Below, one piece after another: positions 22,960 through 30,959 of a DNA stretch of 64,000 nucleotides (position 1 is its first letter; the number at the start of each line of letters is the position of its first letter). Position numbers and translations under genes: made by a program. The DNA is from Burkholderiales bacterium. GTDB lineage: Bacteria; Pseudomonadota; Gammaproteobacteria; Burkholderiales; Burkholderiaceae_C. Location of the stretch: NCBI GenBank assembly GCA_026400105.1, contig JAPLPQ010000054.1:1-64000 (forward strand). Direction: 5' to 3'. Below the pieces are notes generated by a model. The model saw only the letters and a program-made list of their open reading frames with translations, did no database searches and was not told the origin of the DNA.

Positions 22960-23008
22960 AAAAAGCCCACCAAGGGACAGACCGGAGGTCGGACCTGATG
23001 GGTGGGCT
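22960..23008 (-). terminator. Terminator-like hairpin between odhB and lpd
   Basis: AGCCCACC and GGTGGGCT form a perfect 8-bp stem with a 29-base loop that itself contains a small GACC/GGTC hairpin. On the minus strand the stem runs into five T. It would partly terminate transcripts before the E3 gene. Confidence 0.6.
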
Positions 23009-23072
23009 CTTGATGGTTCAGTGAAGGAAGACGCCACGCCGGGCGCGGCATCGTCGCTTCAGTTCAGCTGGT

Positions 23073-24314
23073 TCAGATGTTGAACAGCAGGCGGGCCGGA
23101 TCTTCCAGCGCGTCCTTCATCGCGACCAGGCCCAGCACGGCTTCGCGGCCGTCGATGATGCGGTGGTCGTAGGACATCGCGAGGTAGTTGATCGGACGGA
23201 TCACGATCTGGCCGTTCTCGACCACGGCGCGGTCCTTGGTCGCGTGCACGCCCAGGATGGCCGACTGCGGCGGGTTGATGATCGGGGTCGACATCATCGA
23301 GCCGAAGGTGCCACCGTTGGAGATCGAGAAGGTGCCGCCGGTCATCTCCTCGATGCCCAGCTTGCCTTCAGCGGCCTTCTTGCCGAACTCGGCGATCTTC
23401 TTCTCGATGTCGGCAAAGCTCATCTGGTCGGCGTTGCGCAGGATCGGCACCACCAGGCCGCGCGGCGAACCGACCGCGATACCGATGTCGAAGTAGCCGT
23501 GGTAGACGATGTCGTTGCCGTCGACCGAGGCGTTCAGCACCGGGAACTTCTTCAGGGCATGCACGGCCGCCTTGACGAAGAAGCTCATGAAGCCCAGCTT
23601 GCAGCCATGCTCCTTGGTGAAGCTGTCCTGGAACTTGGAGCGCATCGCCATCACCGGAGCCATGTTGACTTCGTTGAAGGTGGTCAGGATCGCGTTGGTC
23701 GACTGCGACTGCAGCAGACGCTCGGCGACGCGGGCACGCAGACGGGTCATCGGCACGCGCTGCTCGGGACGCTCGCCCAGCGGGATGGCCGCAGTAGCGA
23801 CCTGCTGCAGCGCAGCCTTGGGCGCAGCGGCCGGAGCCGGCGCTGCCTTGGGAGCGGCGGCGGCGGCCAGCACGTCACCCTTGGTGACGCGGCCGTCCTT
23901 GCCAGTGCCGGCGACCGAACCGGCAGCCATGCCGGCGTCAGCCATCAGCTTGGCAGCAGCCGGCATCGCGACACCAGCCATCGAGCTCGAAGCCGGAGCG
24001 GCGGCAGCAGCCACCGGGGCGGCAGCGGGAGCAGCGGCCACGGCAGCAGCCGGTGCAGCGGCAGCGGCCTTGCCGTCGGTGTCGATGCGGGCGATGACCT
24101 GGTCGGAGACCACGGTGCCGCCGTCGCCGACGACCAGCTCGACCAGCACGCCAGCGGAGGGTGCCGGCACTTCGAGCACGACCTTGTCGGTCTCGATCTC
24201 GATCAGGATCTCGTCAGCCGCGACGGCCTCGCCCGGCTTCTTCTTCCACTGCAGCATGGTGGCTTCGGCCACGGACTCGGACAGTTGCGGGACTTTGACT
24301 TCGATGATAGCCAT
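23073..24314 (-). CDS. odhB: Dihydrolipoyl succinyltransferase, E2 of 2-oxoglutarate dehydrogenase
   Basis: E2 carries the lipoyl arm and transfers the succinyl group to CoA. The 413-residue product has one lipoyl domain with lipoyl Lys44 in ETDKVVLEVP, a long Ala/Pro linker, a peripheral-subunit-binding segment (AKLMADAGMAAGSVAGTGKDGRV) and the catalytic domain ending in SYDHRIIDGREAV with the active-site His and Asp. One lipoyl domain and the start MAIIEVKVPQLSESV are typical of SucB rather than AceF. It is 59 bases downstream of sucA. Confidence 0.96.
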   Translation of the reverse strand: MAIIEVKVPQLSESVAEATMLQWKKKPGEAVAADEILIEIETDKVVLEVPAPSAGVLVELVVGDGGTVVSDQVIARIDTDGKAAAAAPAAAVAAAPAAAPVAAAAAPASSSMAGVAMPAAAKLMADAGMAAGSVAGTGKDGRVTKGDVLAAAAAPKAAPAPAAAPKAALQQVATAAIPLGERPEQRVPMTRLRARVAERLLQSQSTNAILTTFNEVNMAPVMAMRSKFQDSFTKEHGCKLGFMSFFVKAAVHALKKFPVLNASVDGNDIVYHGYFDIGIAVGSPRGLVVPILRNADQMSFADIEKKIAEFGKKAAEGKLGIEEMTGGTFSISNGGTFGSMMSTPIINPPQSAILGVHATKDRAVVENGQIVIRPINYLAMSYDHRIIDGREAVLGLVAMKDALEDPARLLFNI

Positions 24315-24346
24315 TTTGTATTCTTCCTCTTGTCAGGTATGCGAAG

Positions 24347-24367
24347 GGGCGCCCTCCAGGGGCGCCC
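24347..24367. other. Hairpin between sucA and odhB
   Basis: GGGCGCC and GGCGCCC form a 7-bp GC stem around a 7-base loop in the 59-base gap. No T run follows on the minus strand, so it is more likely a processing or stability element. Confidence 0.5.
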
Positions 24368-24373
24368 GCTGGA

Positions 24374-27250
24374 TCACTTGGTCAGCACGAAGCCCTTGAG
24401 CTTGGCGAAAGCACCTTCGATCAGGGCCTTCTGCTGGTCCTGGTGCAGGTGCGAGTAGCCCACGGCCGGCGAAGCCGAGGCGGCACGGCCGGAATAACCC
24501 AGCTTCTGGCCGGCCAGCATGTTCTCGTGGATGTAGTGCTGCACGAAGAACCAGGCACCCTGGTTTTGCGGCTCGTCCTGGCACCACACCAGGTCGCTCG
24601 CGTTCGGGTACTTCTTGAGCTCGGCGGCAAAGGCCTTGTGCGGGAAGGGATAGAGCTGCTCGACGCGGATGATGGCCACGTCGTCAGAGCCCTTCTCGGT
24701 GCGCTTCTTGACCAGGTCGTAGTAGACCTTGCCCGAGCAGGCGATCACGCGCTTGACCTTGGCGGCGTTCTTGACCACCTCGGCGTTCTGCTCCGGGATC
24801 ACGGTCTGGAAGCCGCCCTTGGTGAACTCAGTCAGCGGCGAGGTCGCGTCCTTGTTGCGCAGCAGCGACTTCGGGGTGAACAGCACCAGCGGCTTGCGCA
24901 GGTTGCGCACCATCTGACGGCGCAGCACATGGAAGATCTGGCTGGCCGTGGTCGGCTGCACGATCTGCATGTTGGTGTCGGCCGCCAGCTGCATGAAGCG
25001 CTCGAGGCGGGCCGAGCTGTGCTCGGGGCCCTGGCCTTCATAGCCATGCGGCAGCATCATGACCAGGCCGTTGGCACGACCCCACTTGACTTCGCCCGAC
25101 GCGATGAACTGGTCGATCACGACCTGGGCGCCGTTGGCGAAGTCGCCGAACTGGGCTTCCCAGATCACCAGGCTGTTGGGCTCGGAGCCGGCGTAGCCGT
25201 ATTCGAAGCCCAGCACGGCCTCTTCCGACAGGATCGAGTCGATCACGACGAACGGTGCCTGGTTGTCGGCGACGTTCTGCAGCGGGATGTAGGTGCCTTC
25301 GTCCCACTTTTCGCGCTTCTGATCGTGGATCACGGCGTGACGGTGGGTGAAGGTGCCGCGACCGCAGTCCTCGCCCGACAGGCGGACCGGGTAGCCGGAA
25401 GCCACCAGCGAGGCGAAGGCCATGTGCTCGCCCATGCCCCAGTCGACGTTGACATCGCCCCGGCCCATGGCAGCGCGGTCGTCATAGACCTTCTTGACCA
25501 GCTGGTGCGGGTTGACGCTGGCGGGAATCGTGGTGAGCTTTTCGGCCAGGCGCTTCCACTCGGTCAGCGGGATCGCGGTGTCGGCGGCGTCGGTCCACTT
25601 CTTGCCCAGGAACGGGCTCCAGTCGACCGCGTACTTGCTCTTGAAGTTGGTGATGACCGGGTTGACGGTGTGGCGACCTTCGTCCATCGCGGCGCGATAG
25701 GCCTTGACCATGTCGTCGCCCAGCGAGTCACCCAGACCCTGGGCGGCCAGCTTGTCGGCGTACAGGCGACGCGTGCCGGGGTGGGCAGCGATCTTCTTGT
25801 ACATCAGCGGCTGGGTCAGCGCGGGGGTGTCTTGCTCGTTGTGGCCGAGCTTGCGGAAGCAGATGATGTCGATCACGACATCCTTGCGGAACTCCAGGCG
25901 GTACTCGAGCGCGAGCTGGGTCGCCAGCACGACGGCTTCCGGATCGTCACCGTTGACGTGCAGCACCGGCGCCTCGATCATCTTGACGATGTCGGTGCAG
26001 TACAGGGTCGAGCGCAGGTCGCGCGGGTCCGAGGTCGTGAAGCCGATCTGGTTGTTGATGATGATGTGGACGGTGCCGCCCGTGGTGTAGCCACGGGTCT
26101 CGGACAGCGCCAGCGTTTCCTGGTTCACGCCCTGGCCGCCGAAGGCGGAGTCGCCATGCACCAGCACCGGCAGCACCTGGGCGCCGACCAGGTCGCCGCG
26201 ACGGTCCATGCGCGCGCGCACCGAGCCTTCGACCACCGGGTTGACGATCTCGAGGTGGGACGGGTTGAAGGCCAGGCTCAGGTGGACCGGGCCGCCGATG
26301 GTGGAGACGTCGGAGCTGAAGCCCTGGTGGTACTTGACGTCACCGGCCGGCAGGTCTTCCGGTGCAGTGTGGTCGAATTCGGCGAACAGGTCCTTGGGCA
26401 TCTTGCCCAGGGTGTTGACCAGCACGTTCAGGCGGCCGCGGTGGGCCATGCCGATCACGATTTCCTGCACGCCCTTGGCGCCGGCTTGCTGGATCAGCTC
26501 GTCCATCGAGGCGATGAAGCTCTCGCCGCCTTCGAGCGAGAAGCGCTTCTGGCCGACATACTTGGTATGCAGGTAGCGCTCGAGGCCTTCGGCCGCGGTC
26601 AGGCGATCCAGGATATGGCGCTTCTTGTCGGCATTGAAGGCCGGCTTGGCACGCACGGTCTCGAGCTTTTGCTGCCACCAGCGCTTTTGCGTCTGGTCGG
26701 TCGTGTGCATGAACTCGATGCCGATCGAGCCGCAGTAGGTCTCGCGCAGCGCATTGAGCAGCTCGCGCAGCGACATCTTGTTCTTGCCGAAGAAGGTGTT
26801 GCTGACGTCGAAGACGATTTCCTGGTCGGCGCCGTTGAGGCCGTAGAAGACCGGGTCGAGCTCAGGGATGCTGGGACGCTCGGTGCGCTTGAGCGGGTCG
26901 AGGTCGGCAAAGCGCTGGCCGACGTTGCGGTAGGCGGCGATCAGCTGCTGCGCGGAGGTGCGCTTGCGGCCCATTTCGGCGTCGACGCTGGCGACCACGG
27001 TCTGGGTCACGCCGCTCTTGGCACGCTCGGCGAAGGCATTGATGACCGGCAGGTGCGGCACATCGCGGGCATCGCTGCCGTCGACGGCAGGCACATGCTG
27101 CAGGGCATCGAAATACTCGCGCCAGTTCTCGGGCACGCTGGTCGGGTCGGCCAGATAGTTTTCGTACATCTCTTCGACATAGGGCGCGTTGCCGCCGAAG
27201 AGATAAGAGTTACCGCTGTAGGCGGTGTAGACGTCGTTCGTCTGGCTCAT
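24374..27250 (-). CDS. sucA: 2-oxoglutarate dehydrogenase E1
   Basis: SucA is the thiamine diphosphate E1 that decarboxylates 2-oxoglutarate in the TCA cycle. From MSQTNDVYTAYSGNSYLFGG (ATG 27250) the product is 958 residues, the normal size. Family landmarks include the N-terminal E2-interaction segment YVEEMYENYLADPTSVPENW, GMAHRGRLNVLVNTLGK and the TPP region around HGDSAFGGQGV with NNQIGFTTS. GGAGG lies 11 bases before the ATG. The track adds 69 residues read from the leader, which I instead treat as structured RNA. Confidence 0.97.
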   Translation of the reverse strand: MSQTNDVYTAYSGNSYLFGGNAPYVEEMYENYLADPTSVPENWREYFDALQHVPAVDGSDARDVPHLPVINAFAERAKSGVTQTVVASVDAEMGRKRTSAQQLIAAYRNVGQRFADLDPLKRTERPSIPELDPVFYGLNGADQEIVFDVSNTFFGKNKMSLRELLNALRETYCGSIGIEFMHTTDQTQKRWWQQKLETVRAKPAFNADKKRHILDRLTAAEGLERYLHTKYVGQKRFSLEGGESFIASMDELIQQAGAKGVQEIVIGMAHRGRLNVLVNTLGKMPKDLFAEFDHTAPEDLPAGDVKYHQGFSSDVSTIGGPVHLSLAFNPSHLEIVNPVVEGSVRARMDRRGDLVGAQVLPVLVHGDSAFGGQGVNQETLALSETRGYTTGGTVHIIINNQIGFTTSDPRDLRSTLYCTDIVKMIEAPVLHVNGDDPEAVVLATQLALEYRLEFRKDVVIDIICFRKLGHNEQDTPALTQPLMYKKIAAHPGTRRLYADKLAAQGLGDSLGDDMVKAYRAAMDEGRHTVNPVITNFKSKYAVDWSPFLGKKWTDAADTAIPLTEWKRLAEKLTTIPASVNPHQLVKKVYDDRAAMGRGDVNVDWGMGEHMAFASLVASGYPVRLSGEDCGRGTFTHRHAVIHDQKREKWDEGTYIPLQNVADNQAPFVVIDSILSEEAVLGFEYGYAGSEPNSLVIWEAQFGDFANGAQVVIDQFIASGEVKWGRANGLVMMLPHGYEGQGPEHSSARLERFMQLAADTNMQIVQPTTASQIFHVLRRQMVRNLRKPLVLFTPKSLLRNKDATSPLTEFTKGGFQTVIPEQNAEVVKNAAKVKRVIACSGKVYYDLVKKRTEKGSDDVAIIRVEQLYPFPHKAFAAELKKYPNASDLVWCQDEPQNQGAWFFVQHYIHENMLAGQKLGYSGRAASASPAVGYSHLHQDQQKALIEGAFAKLKGFVLTK

Positions 27251-27360
27251 GGATTCGCTGACCTCCGTTTCCCTCGGGGAAACATTAGCTGGTAAAAAAA
27301 CCTTCCGCGACACGGCTGGACCGGTTGGCGGATGCGACAGTGACTGGAAGGAACTGAAGC
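27251..27360 (-). promoter_or_regulatory. Structured sucA leader (candidate sucA RNA motif)
   Basis: On the transcript strand CCTTCC (27351-27346) can pair with GGAAGG (27306-27301), which is followed at once by seven T, a terminator-like layout. Next comes a perfect 7-bp hairpin (GTTTCCC/GGGAAAC, 27267-27283) touching the Shine-Dalgarno GGAGG (27266-27262). CCTTC could also pair with GGAGG. A conserved 'sucA RNA motif' that overlaps the SD is known in Burkholderiales; identity with it is inferred from position and layout, not from alignment. Confidence 0.5.
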
Positions 27361-27506
27361 AACCCCGGATTGTGCCACTGTTCGCCGATGGACGTAACTC
27401 GCTCGATACGCCCAGCGCGTGAAGATAGCATGAATGCCGGCCCAAGGCCGGCTCCAACAGTCGTGGTTTATACGGGGTGGACAGCCCGCTGGAAGCGGCA
27501 GCCGGA

Positions 27507-29408
27507 TCAGGCCAGCTGGTCCTTGATCTGCTGCAATGCCGCCGGATCGTCCATCGTGGTCAGGTCGCCGGGGTCGCGGCCTTCGCAGACGGCCTGGATC
27601 GCGCGGCGCAGCAGCTTGCCCGAGCGGGTCTTGGGCAGCGTGCCGACGAAGCGCACCATGGCCGGACGCGCGACCGCGCCGAGTTGCTCGTCGACCGTCT
27701 TCATGATCTCGAGTTCCTGCTCGCGTGCCGAGGTCGGGTCGACCGCGCGCGAGGCGTCCTTGAGCACCACGAAGGCGACCGCGACCTGGCCCTTGAGCGC
27801 ATCGGCCATGCCGACCACCGCGACCTCGGCCACGTTGGCGTGGCTCGAGATGCTCTCCTCGATCTCGCGCGTGCCCAGGCGGTGGCCGGCGACGTTGATC
27901 ACGTCGTCGGTGCGGCCCAGGATGAAGAAGTAGCCATCGGCATCCTTGACGCCCCAGTCGAAGGTGCTGTACATGGTGCGACCGTGGATGCTGGTCCAGT
28001 AGGTCTTGACGTAGCGGTCGTCGTCACCCCAGATCGTCTGCAGGCAGCCCGGCGGCAGCGGGCCCTCGGCCGCGATCACGCCCTTCTTGTTGGGCTCGGT
28101 GATCTCCTCGCCGGTCACCTCGTCGATCAGGCGCACGTCGAAGCCGTAGACCGCCTTGCCGGGCGAACCGAAGCGGGTCGGCGCCGGCTCGACGCCGTTG
28201 CAGATCGCCATGATCGGCCAGCCGGTCTCGGTCTGCCAGTAGTTGTCGATGATCGGCTTCTTGATCGCGTCGGCCATCCAGGTCGCGGTCGGCTCGTCGA
28301 GCGGCTCGCCGGCCAGGAACAAGGCCTTGAGGCTGGACAGGTCGTACTTCGTCAGATAGGCCGGGTCCTGTTTCTTCAGCACGCGGGCGGCGGTCGGGGC
28401 GCTGAACATCACGCTGACCTTGTACTTCTCGACCAGGCTCCACCAGATGCCGGCGTCGGGCCGGGTCGGCAGGCCTTCGTACATGATGGTGGCCATGCCG
28501 TTGATCAGCGGACCGTAGATGATGTAGCTGTGACCGACGACCCAGCCGATGTCCGAGGTCGAGAAGAAGGTCTCGCCGGGCTCGCCCTGGTAGATATGCT
28601 TCATCGAGGCGGCCAGCGCCACGGCGTAGCCGCCGGTGTCGCGCTGCACGCCCTTCGGCTTGCCGGTGGTGCCCGAGGTGTAGAGGATGTAGCTCGGGTG
28701 GGTGGAATCGACCCACTCGCAGGGCACCGGGGTATCCAGGTACTGGGCGCGCAGCGTGGCGTAATCGACATCGCGACCGGCCACCGGCGCCAGGTCGGCC
28801 AGGCCCCGGTTCACCATCACGACGCTGGCGGGCTTGTGCGCGGCCAGCTCGATCGCCTCGTCGAGCAGGTGCTTGTAGGGCACGACCTTGCCGCCGCGCA
28901 TGCCGGCGTCGGCGCTGACGATGACCTTGGGCGCAGCGTCGTCGATCCGGCTCGCCAGCGCATGGCTGGCGAAGCCGCCGAACACCACGGTGTGAACCGC
29001 ACCCAGGCGCACCGCCGCCAGCATCGCGAAGCAGGCCTCGGCGATCATCGGCATGTAGATCAGCACGCGGTCGCCCTTTTGCACCCCGAGCGACTGGTAG
29101 ATCGCGGCGAAGCGCTGCACTTCCTCGTGCAGCTCGCGGAAGCTGTAGGCCTTCTCGACGTTGGTCTCGGTCGAGACGAAGATCAGCGCGTTCTGCTCGG
29201 CGCGACCCTTCAGATGGCGGTCGACCGCGTTGTGGCAGAGGTTGGTCAGGCCGCCCTCGAACCAGCGCGCAAACGGCGGACGGTCGTAGTTGCAGACGCG
29301 GTCGTAGGGCTGGTGCCAGTCGACCCCCTGCGCCTGCTCGGCCCAGAAGGCATCTCGATCATCGATCGAGCGGCGGAAGAACGCTTCGTAGTTTTGGGAA
29401 GCAGGCAT
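27507..29408 (-). CDS. prpE: Propionyl-CoA synthetase
   Basis: PrpE activates propionate to propionyl-CoA through an acyl-AMP intermediate. From MPASQNYEAFFRRS (ATG 29408, GGAG upstream) the product is 633 residues. The adenylation core YILYTSGTTGKPKGVQRDTGG is the form typical of PrpE; generic Acs usually shows a different surround. WQTETGWP, the GRTDDVINVAGHR hinge and the C-terminal catalytic Lys in KTRSGKLLRR are present. prpBCD are not in the window. It is upstream of sucA in the same direction but 256 bases away with its own promoter-like region, so co-transcription is uncertain. Confidence 0.92.
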   Translation of the reverse strand: MPASQNYEAFFRRSIDDRDAFWAEQAQGVDWHQPYDRVCNYDRPPFARWFEGGLTNLCHNAVDRHLKGRAEQNALIFVSTETNVEKAYSFRELHEEVQRFAAIYQSLGVQKGDRVLIYMPMIAEACFAMLAAVRLGAVHTVVFGGFASHALASRIDDAAPKVIVSADAGMRGGKVVPYKHLLDEAIELAAHKPASVVMVNRGLADLAPVAGRDVDYATLRAQYLDTPVPCEWVDSTHPSYILYTSGTTGKPKGVQRDTGGYAVALAASMKHIYQGEPGETFFSTSDIGWVVGHSYIIYGPLINGMATIMYEGLPTRPDAGIWWSLVEKYKVSVMFSAPTAARVLKKQDPAYLTKYDLSSLKALFLAGEPLDEPTATWMADAIKKPIIDNYWQTETGWPIMAICNGVEPAPTRFGSPGKAVYGFDVRLIDEVTGEEITEPNKKGVIAAEGPLPPGCLQTIWGDDDRYVKTYWTSIHGRTMYSTFDWGVKDADGYFFILGRTDDVINVAGHRLGTREIEESISSHANVAEVAVVGMADALKGQVAVAFVVLKDASRAVDPTSAREQELEIMKTVDEQLGAVARPAMVRFVGTLPKTRSGKLLRRAIQAVCEGRDPGDLTTMDDPAALQQIKDQLA

Positions 29409-29424
29409 GTCAGTCTCCAGCAGT

Positions 29425-29439
29425 TTCCGCAAGGCGGAA
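29425..29439 (-). promoter_or_regulatory. Hairpin in prpE 5' leader
   Basis: TTCCGC and GCGGAA form a perfect 6-bp stem with a 3-base loop between the putative -10 box and the ribosome binding site of prpE. Confidence 0.45.
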
Positions 29440-29445
29440 TGAAAA

Positions 29446-29467
29446 ATAATACATTCATAATTATGAA
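29446..29467 (-). promoter_or_regulatory. prpE promoter with 14-bp operator-like palindrome
   Basis: TTCATAATTATGAA (29454-29467) is a perfect palindrome in an AT-rich patch of an otherwise GC-rich region. Just downstream on the minus strand TATTAT (29451-29446) could be the -10 box, so a protein bound to the palindrome would cover the promoter spacer. No -35 hexamer of good quality is seen. Confidence 0.5.
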
Positions 29468-29562
29468 GATTCTGCTTGCAGATGGCTGACAAGTCAGATC
29501 CGCCCGATGTCGCTCGCATCAAACGGACCGGACTGCGCTGGCCCAGGTCGGGCCAGCCGGGC

Positions 29563-30174
29563 TTACTTGACCCGCTGCAGGATGGTGCGGAAATCGGGGT
29601 GGTCGGCGTCACCCAGCCATTCGTAGATGACCATCTCGCTCGTGACGAGTTCGATCCCGTTGCCCGCCAGGCGGTCGAAGGCGGCGTCGCGGTCGCGTTC
29701 GCGGCGCGAGGCGCAGGCATCGGTCACGACCCAGACATCGAACTCCTGCTCGAGCAGGCCGAGCGCGGTCTGCAGCAGGCAGATATGGGCCTCGCAGCCG
29801 GCCAGCACGATGACGTTTCGACCCGGTGCCTCCTGTTGCGGCGGTTTTTGCAGGTGCTTGGGCAGGCTGCGGGCATTGCCGCCGGTGCGCTGGGGCCGCG
29901 CCGGCGGGCGCAACGCCTGCACCAGGTCGGACTGGGTCGCATCGAACGCCATCTTGGGAAAGGTCGCTTGCAGCAGCGGCTGCAGCGCGGGCGTCATGGC
30001 ACCCAGACCCTCGGGGTTCTGTTCGGTGCCCCAGGCCGGCACGCCCAGGATCTGCGCGACCTCGGCCAGCAGCACGGCGCGCGCCAGCGCCTCCTCGCCC
30101 TGGTGCAGCGCCTTGAGCATGCGCGGCTGGTAGTCGACCAGCAGCAATTGACTTTCTTCAGCGTCCAACAACAT
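29563..30174 (-). CDS. Isochorismatase-family cysteine hydrolase
   Basis: The 203-residue product has the family triad in order: Asp in LLLVDYQ, Lys in FPKMAFDA and Cys in LAGCEAHICLLQTALGLLE, the last typical of YcaC-like members. A positively charged, Pro-rich insertion of about 25 residues (RPQRTGGNARSLPKHLQK) sits between the Lys and Cys regions and is unusual for the family. Substrate is not predictable; many relatives hydrolyse amides or imides. It diverges from the NlpC/P60 gene and precedes prpE by 154 bases. Confidence 0.82.
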   Translation of the reverse strand: MLLDAEESQLLLVDYQPRMLKALHQGEEALARAVLLAEVAQILGVPAWGTEQNPEGLGAMTPALQPLLQATFPKMAFDATQSDLVQALRPPARPQRTGGNARSLPKHLQKPPQQEAPGRNVIVLAGCEAHICLLQTALGLLEQEFDVWVVTDACASRRERDRDAAFDRLAGNGIELVTSEMVIYEWLGDADHPDFRTILQRVK

Positions 30175-30255
30175 AGGTTTTTCTCCGGGTTATCACGGGT
30201 TTGTTACGAGGCGCAATTTAACCATGCTGTCATGTCCGCCAGTTAGAATGGAGAG
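30175..30255. promoter_or_regulatory. Divergent intergenic region, isochorismatase / NlpC
   Basis: On the minus strand TTGCGC and GATAAC about 16 bases apart may form a promoter, with CCGGAG as SD for the hydrolase. On the plus strand TAGAAT (30244-30249) is only seven bases from the NlpC ATG, which would put the transcript start at or beside the start codon. No -35 element is evident for the plus side. Confidence 0.35.
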
Positions 30256-30813
30256 ATGCGTTCATTGATCATTGCCATCGCTCTCGCCTCGGTCTGCGGC
30301 CTTGCCGCTGCCGAGCCCGCCAGCCAGGCCGACCCCATGGGCGAGTTGGTGGCGAGCAAGGGGCTGATGTCGCGCCTCGAAGGCGTGCGCCAGAACATGA
30401 GCTCGGTCGCCTCCGAGCTGGTCGTCAACGCCATGGGCTTCCTGGGCGTGCGCTACAAGTACGGTGGCAACGACCTCGAGGACGGCGTGGACTGCAGCGG
30501 CTTCGTGCGCGCGATCTACGAGCAATCCCTGGGCATGGTGCTGCCGCGCCGCGCCGCCGAGCAGGCGCGCGCGACCCAGACCATCAGCCAGGACGAACTC
30601 AAGCCGGGCGATCTGGTGTTCTTCAACACCATGCGCTCGGCGTTCAGCCATGTCGGCATCTACATCGGCGACAACAAGTTCATCCATGCCCCGCGCAGCG
30701 GCGCGCAGGTGCGGGTCGAGGACATGCGCCAGAGCTACTGGGTCAAGCGCTTCAATGGCGCACGCCGGGTCGACGCTGGCGCGGGCAGCATTCCCCTGCC
30801 CTTGCCGCGCTGA
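30256..30813 (+). CDS. NlpC/P60-family cell wall hydrolase
   Basis: The 185-residue product has a Sec signal peptide (MRSLIIAIALASVCGLAAA) and a C-terminal NlpC/P60 domain with catalytic Cys in VDCSGFVRAIYEQ, His in SHVGIYIGDNKF and a third polar site in FIHAPRSG. Such enzymes cleave peptidoglycan stem peptides in the periplasm. The N-terminal 60 residues between signal and domain are helical with no known binding module. GGAG lies only two bases from the ATG, an unusually short gap. It is followed by a heptamer repeat and a terminator. Confidence 0.9.
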   Translation: MRSLIIAIALASVCGLAAAEPASQADPMGELVASKGLMSRLEGVRQNMSSVASELVVNAMGFLGVRYKYGGNDLEDGVDCSGFVRAIYEQSLGMVLPRRAAEQARATQTISQDELKPGDLVFFNTMRSAFSHVGIYIGDNKFIHAPRSGAQVRVEDMRQSYWVKRFNGARRVDAGAGSIPLPLPR

Positions 30814-30848
30814 CTGCCGGCTGCCGGCTGCCGGCTGCCGGCTGCCGG
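30814..30848. repeat. Five tandem copies of CTGCCGG
   Basis: The 7-bp unit CTGCCGG is repeated five times without mismatch, starting at the base after the TGA of the NlpC/P60 gene. It is a simple-sequence tract able to slip in replication, but lies outside any called frame. Confidence 0.95.
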
Positions 30849-30860
30849 CGCAGACTATCG

Positions 30861-30900
30861 AACCGCCTCGGGACCTTCTTGCAGGCGGTTTTCTTGTTTT
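30861..30900 (+). terminator. Intrinsic terminator of the NlpC/P60 gene
   Basis: AACCGCCT and AGGCGGTT form an 8-bp stem with a 14-base loop, followed by the T-rich tail TTTTCTTGTTTT. Confidence 0.8.
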
Positions 30901-30959
30901 GCCACGGCGCCCAACAGTCTGCTGTCTAGGTGCCAGATGCAGGGTTACAGGCCACGCTC

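Noticed and set aside
23820-24100. Ala-rich repetitive stretch in odhB (and similar in aceF and lpdA) as a DNA repeat
   Set aside because: These are flexible Ala/Pro linkers between lipoyl and catalytic domains, expected in E2 proteins.
24443-27295. Plus-strand 950-residue ORF opposite sucA
   Set aside because: Shadow frame; the real gene is sucA on the minus strand.
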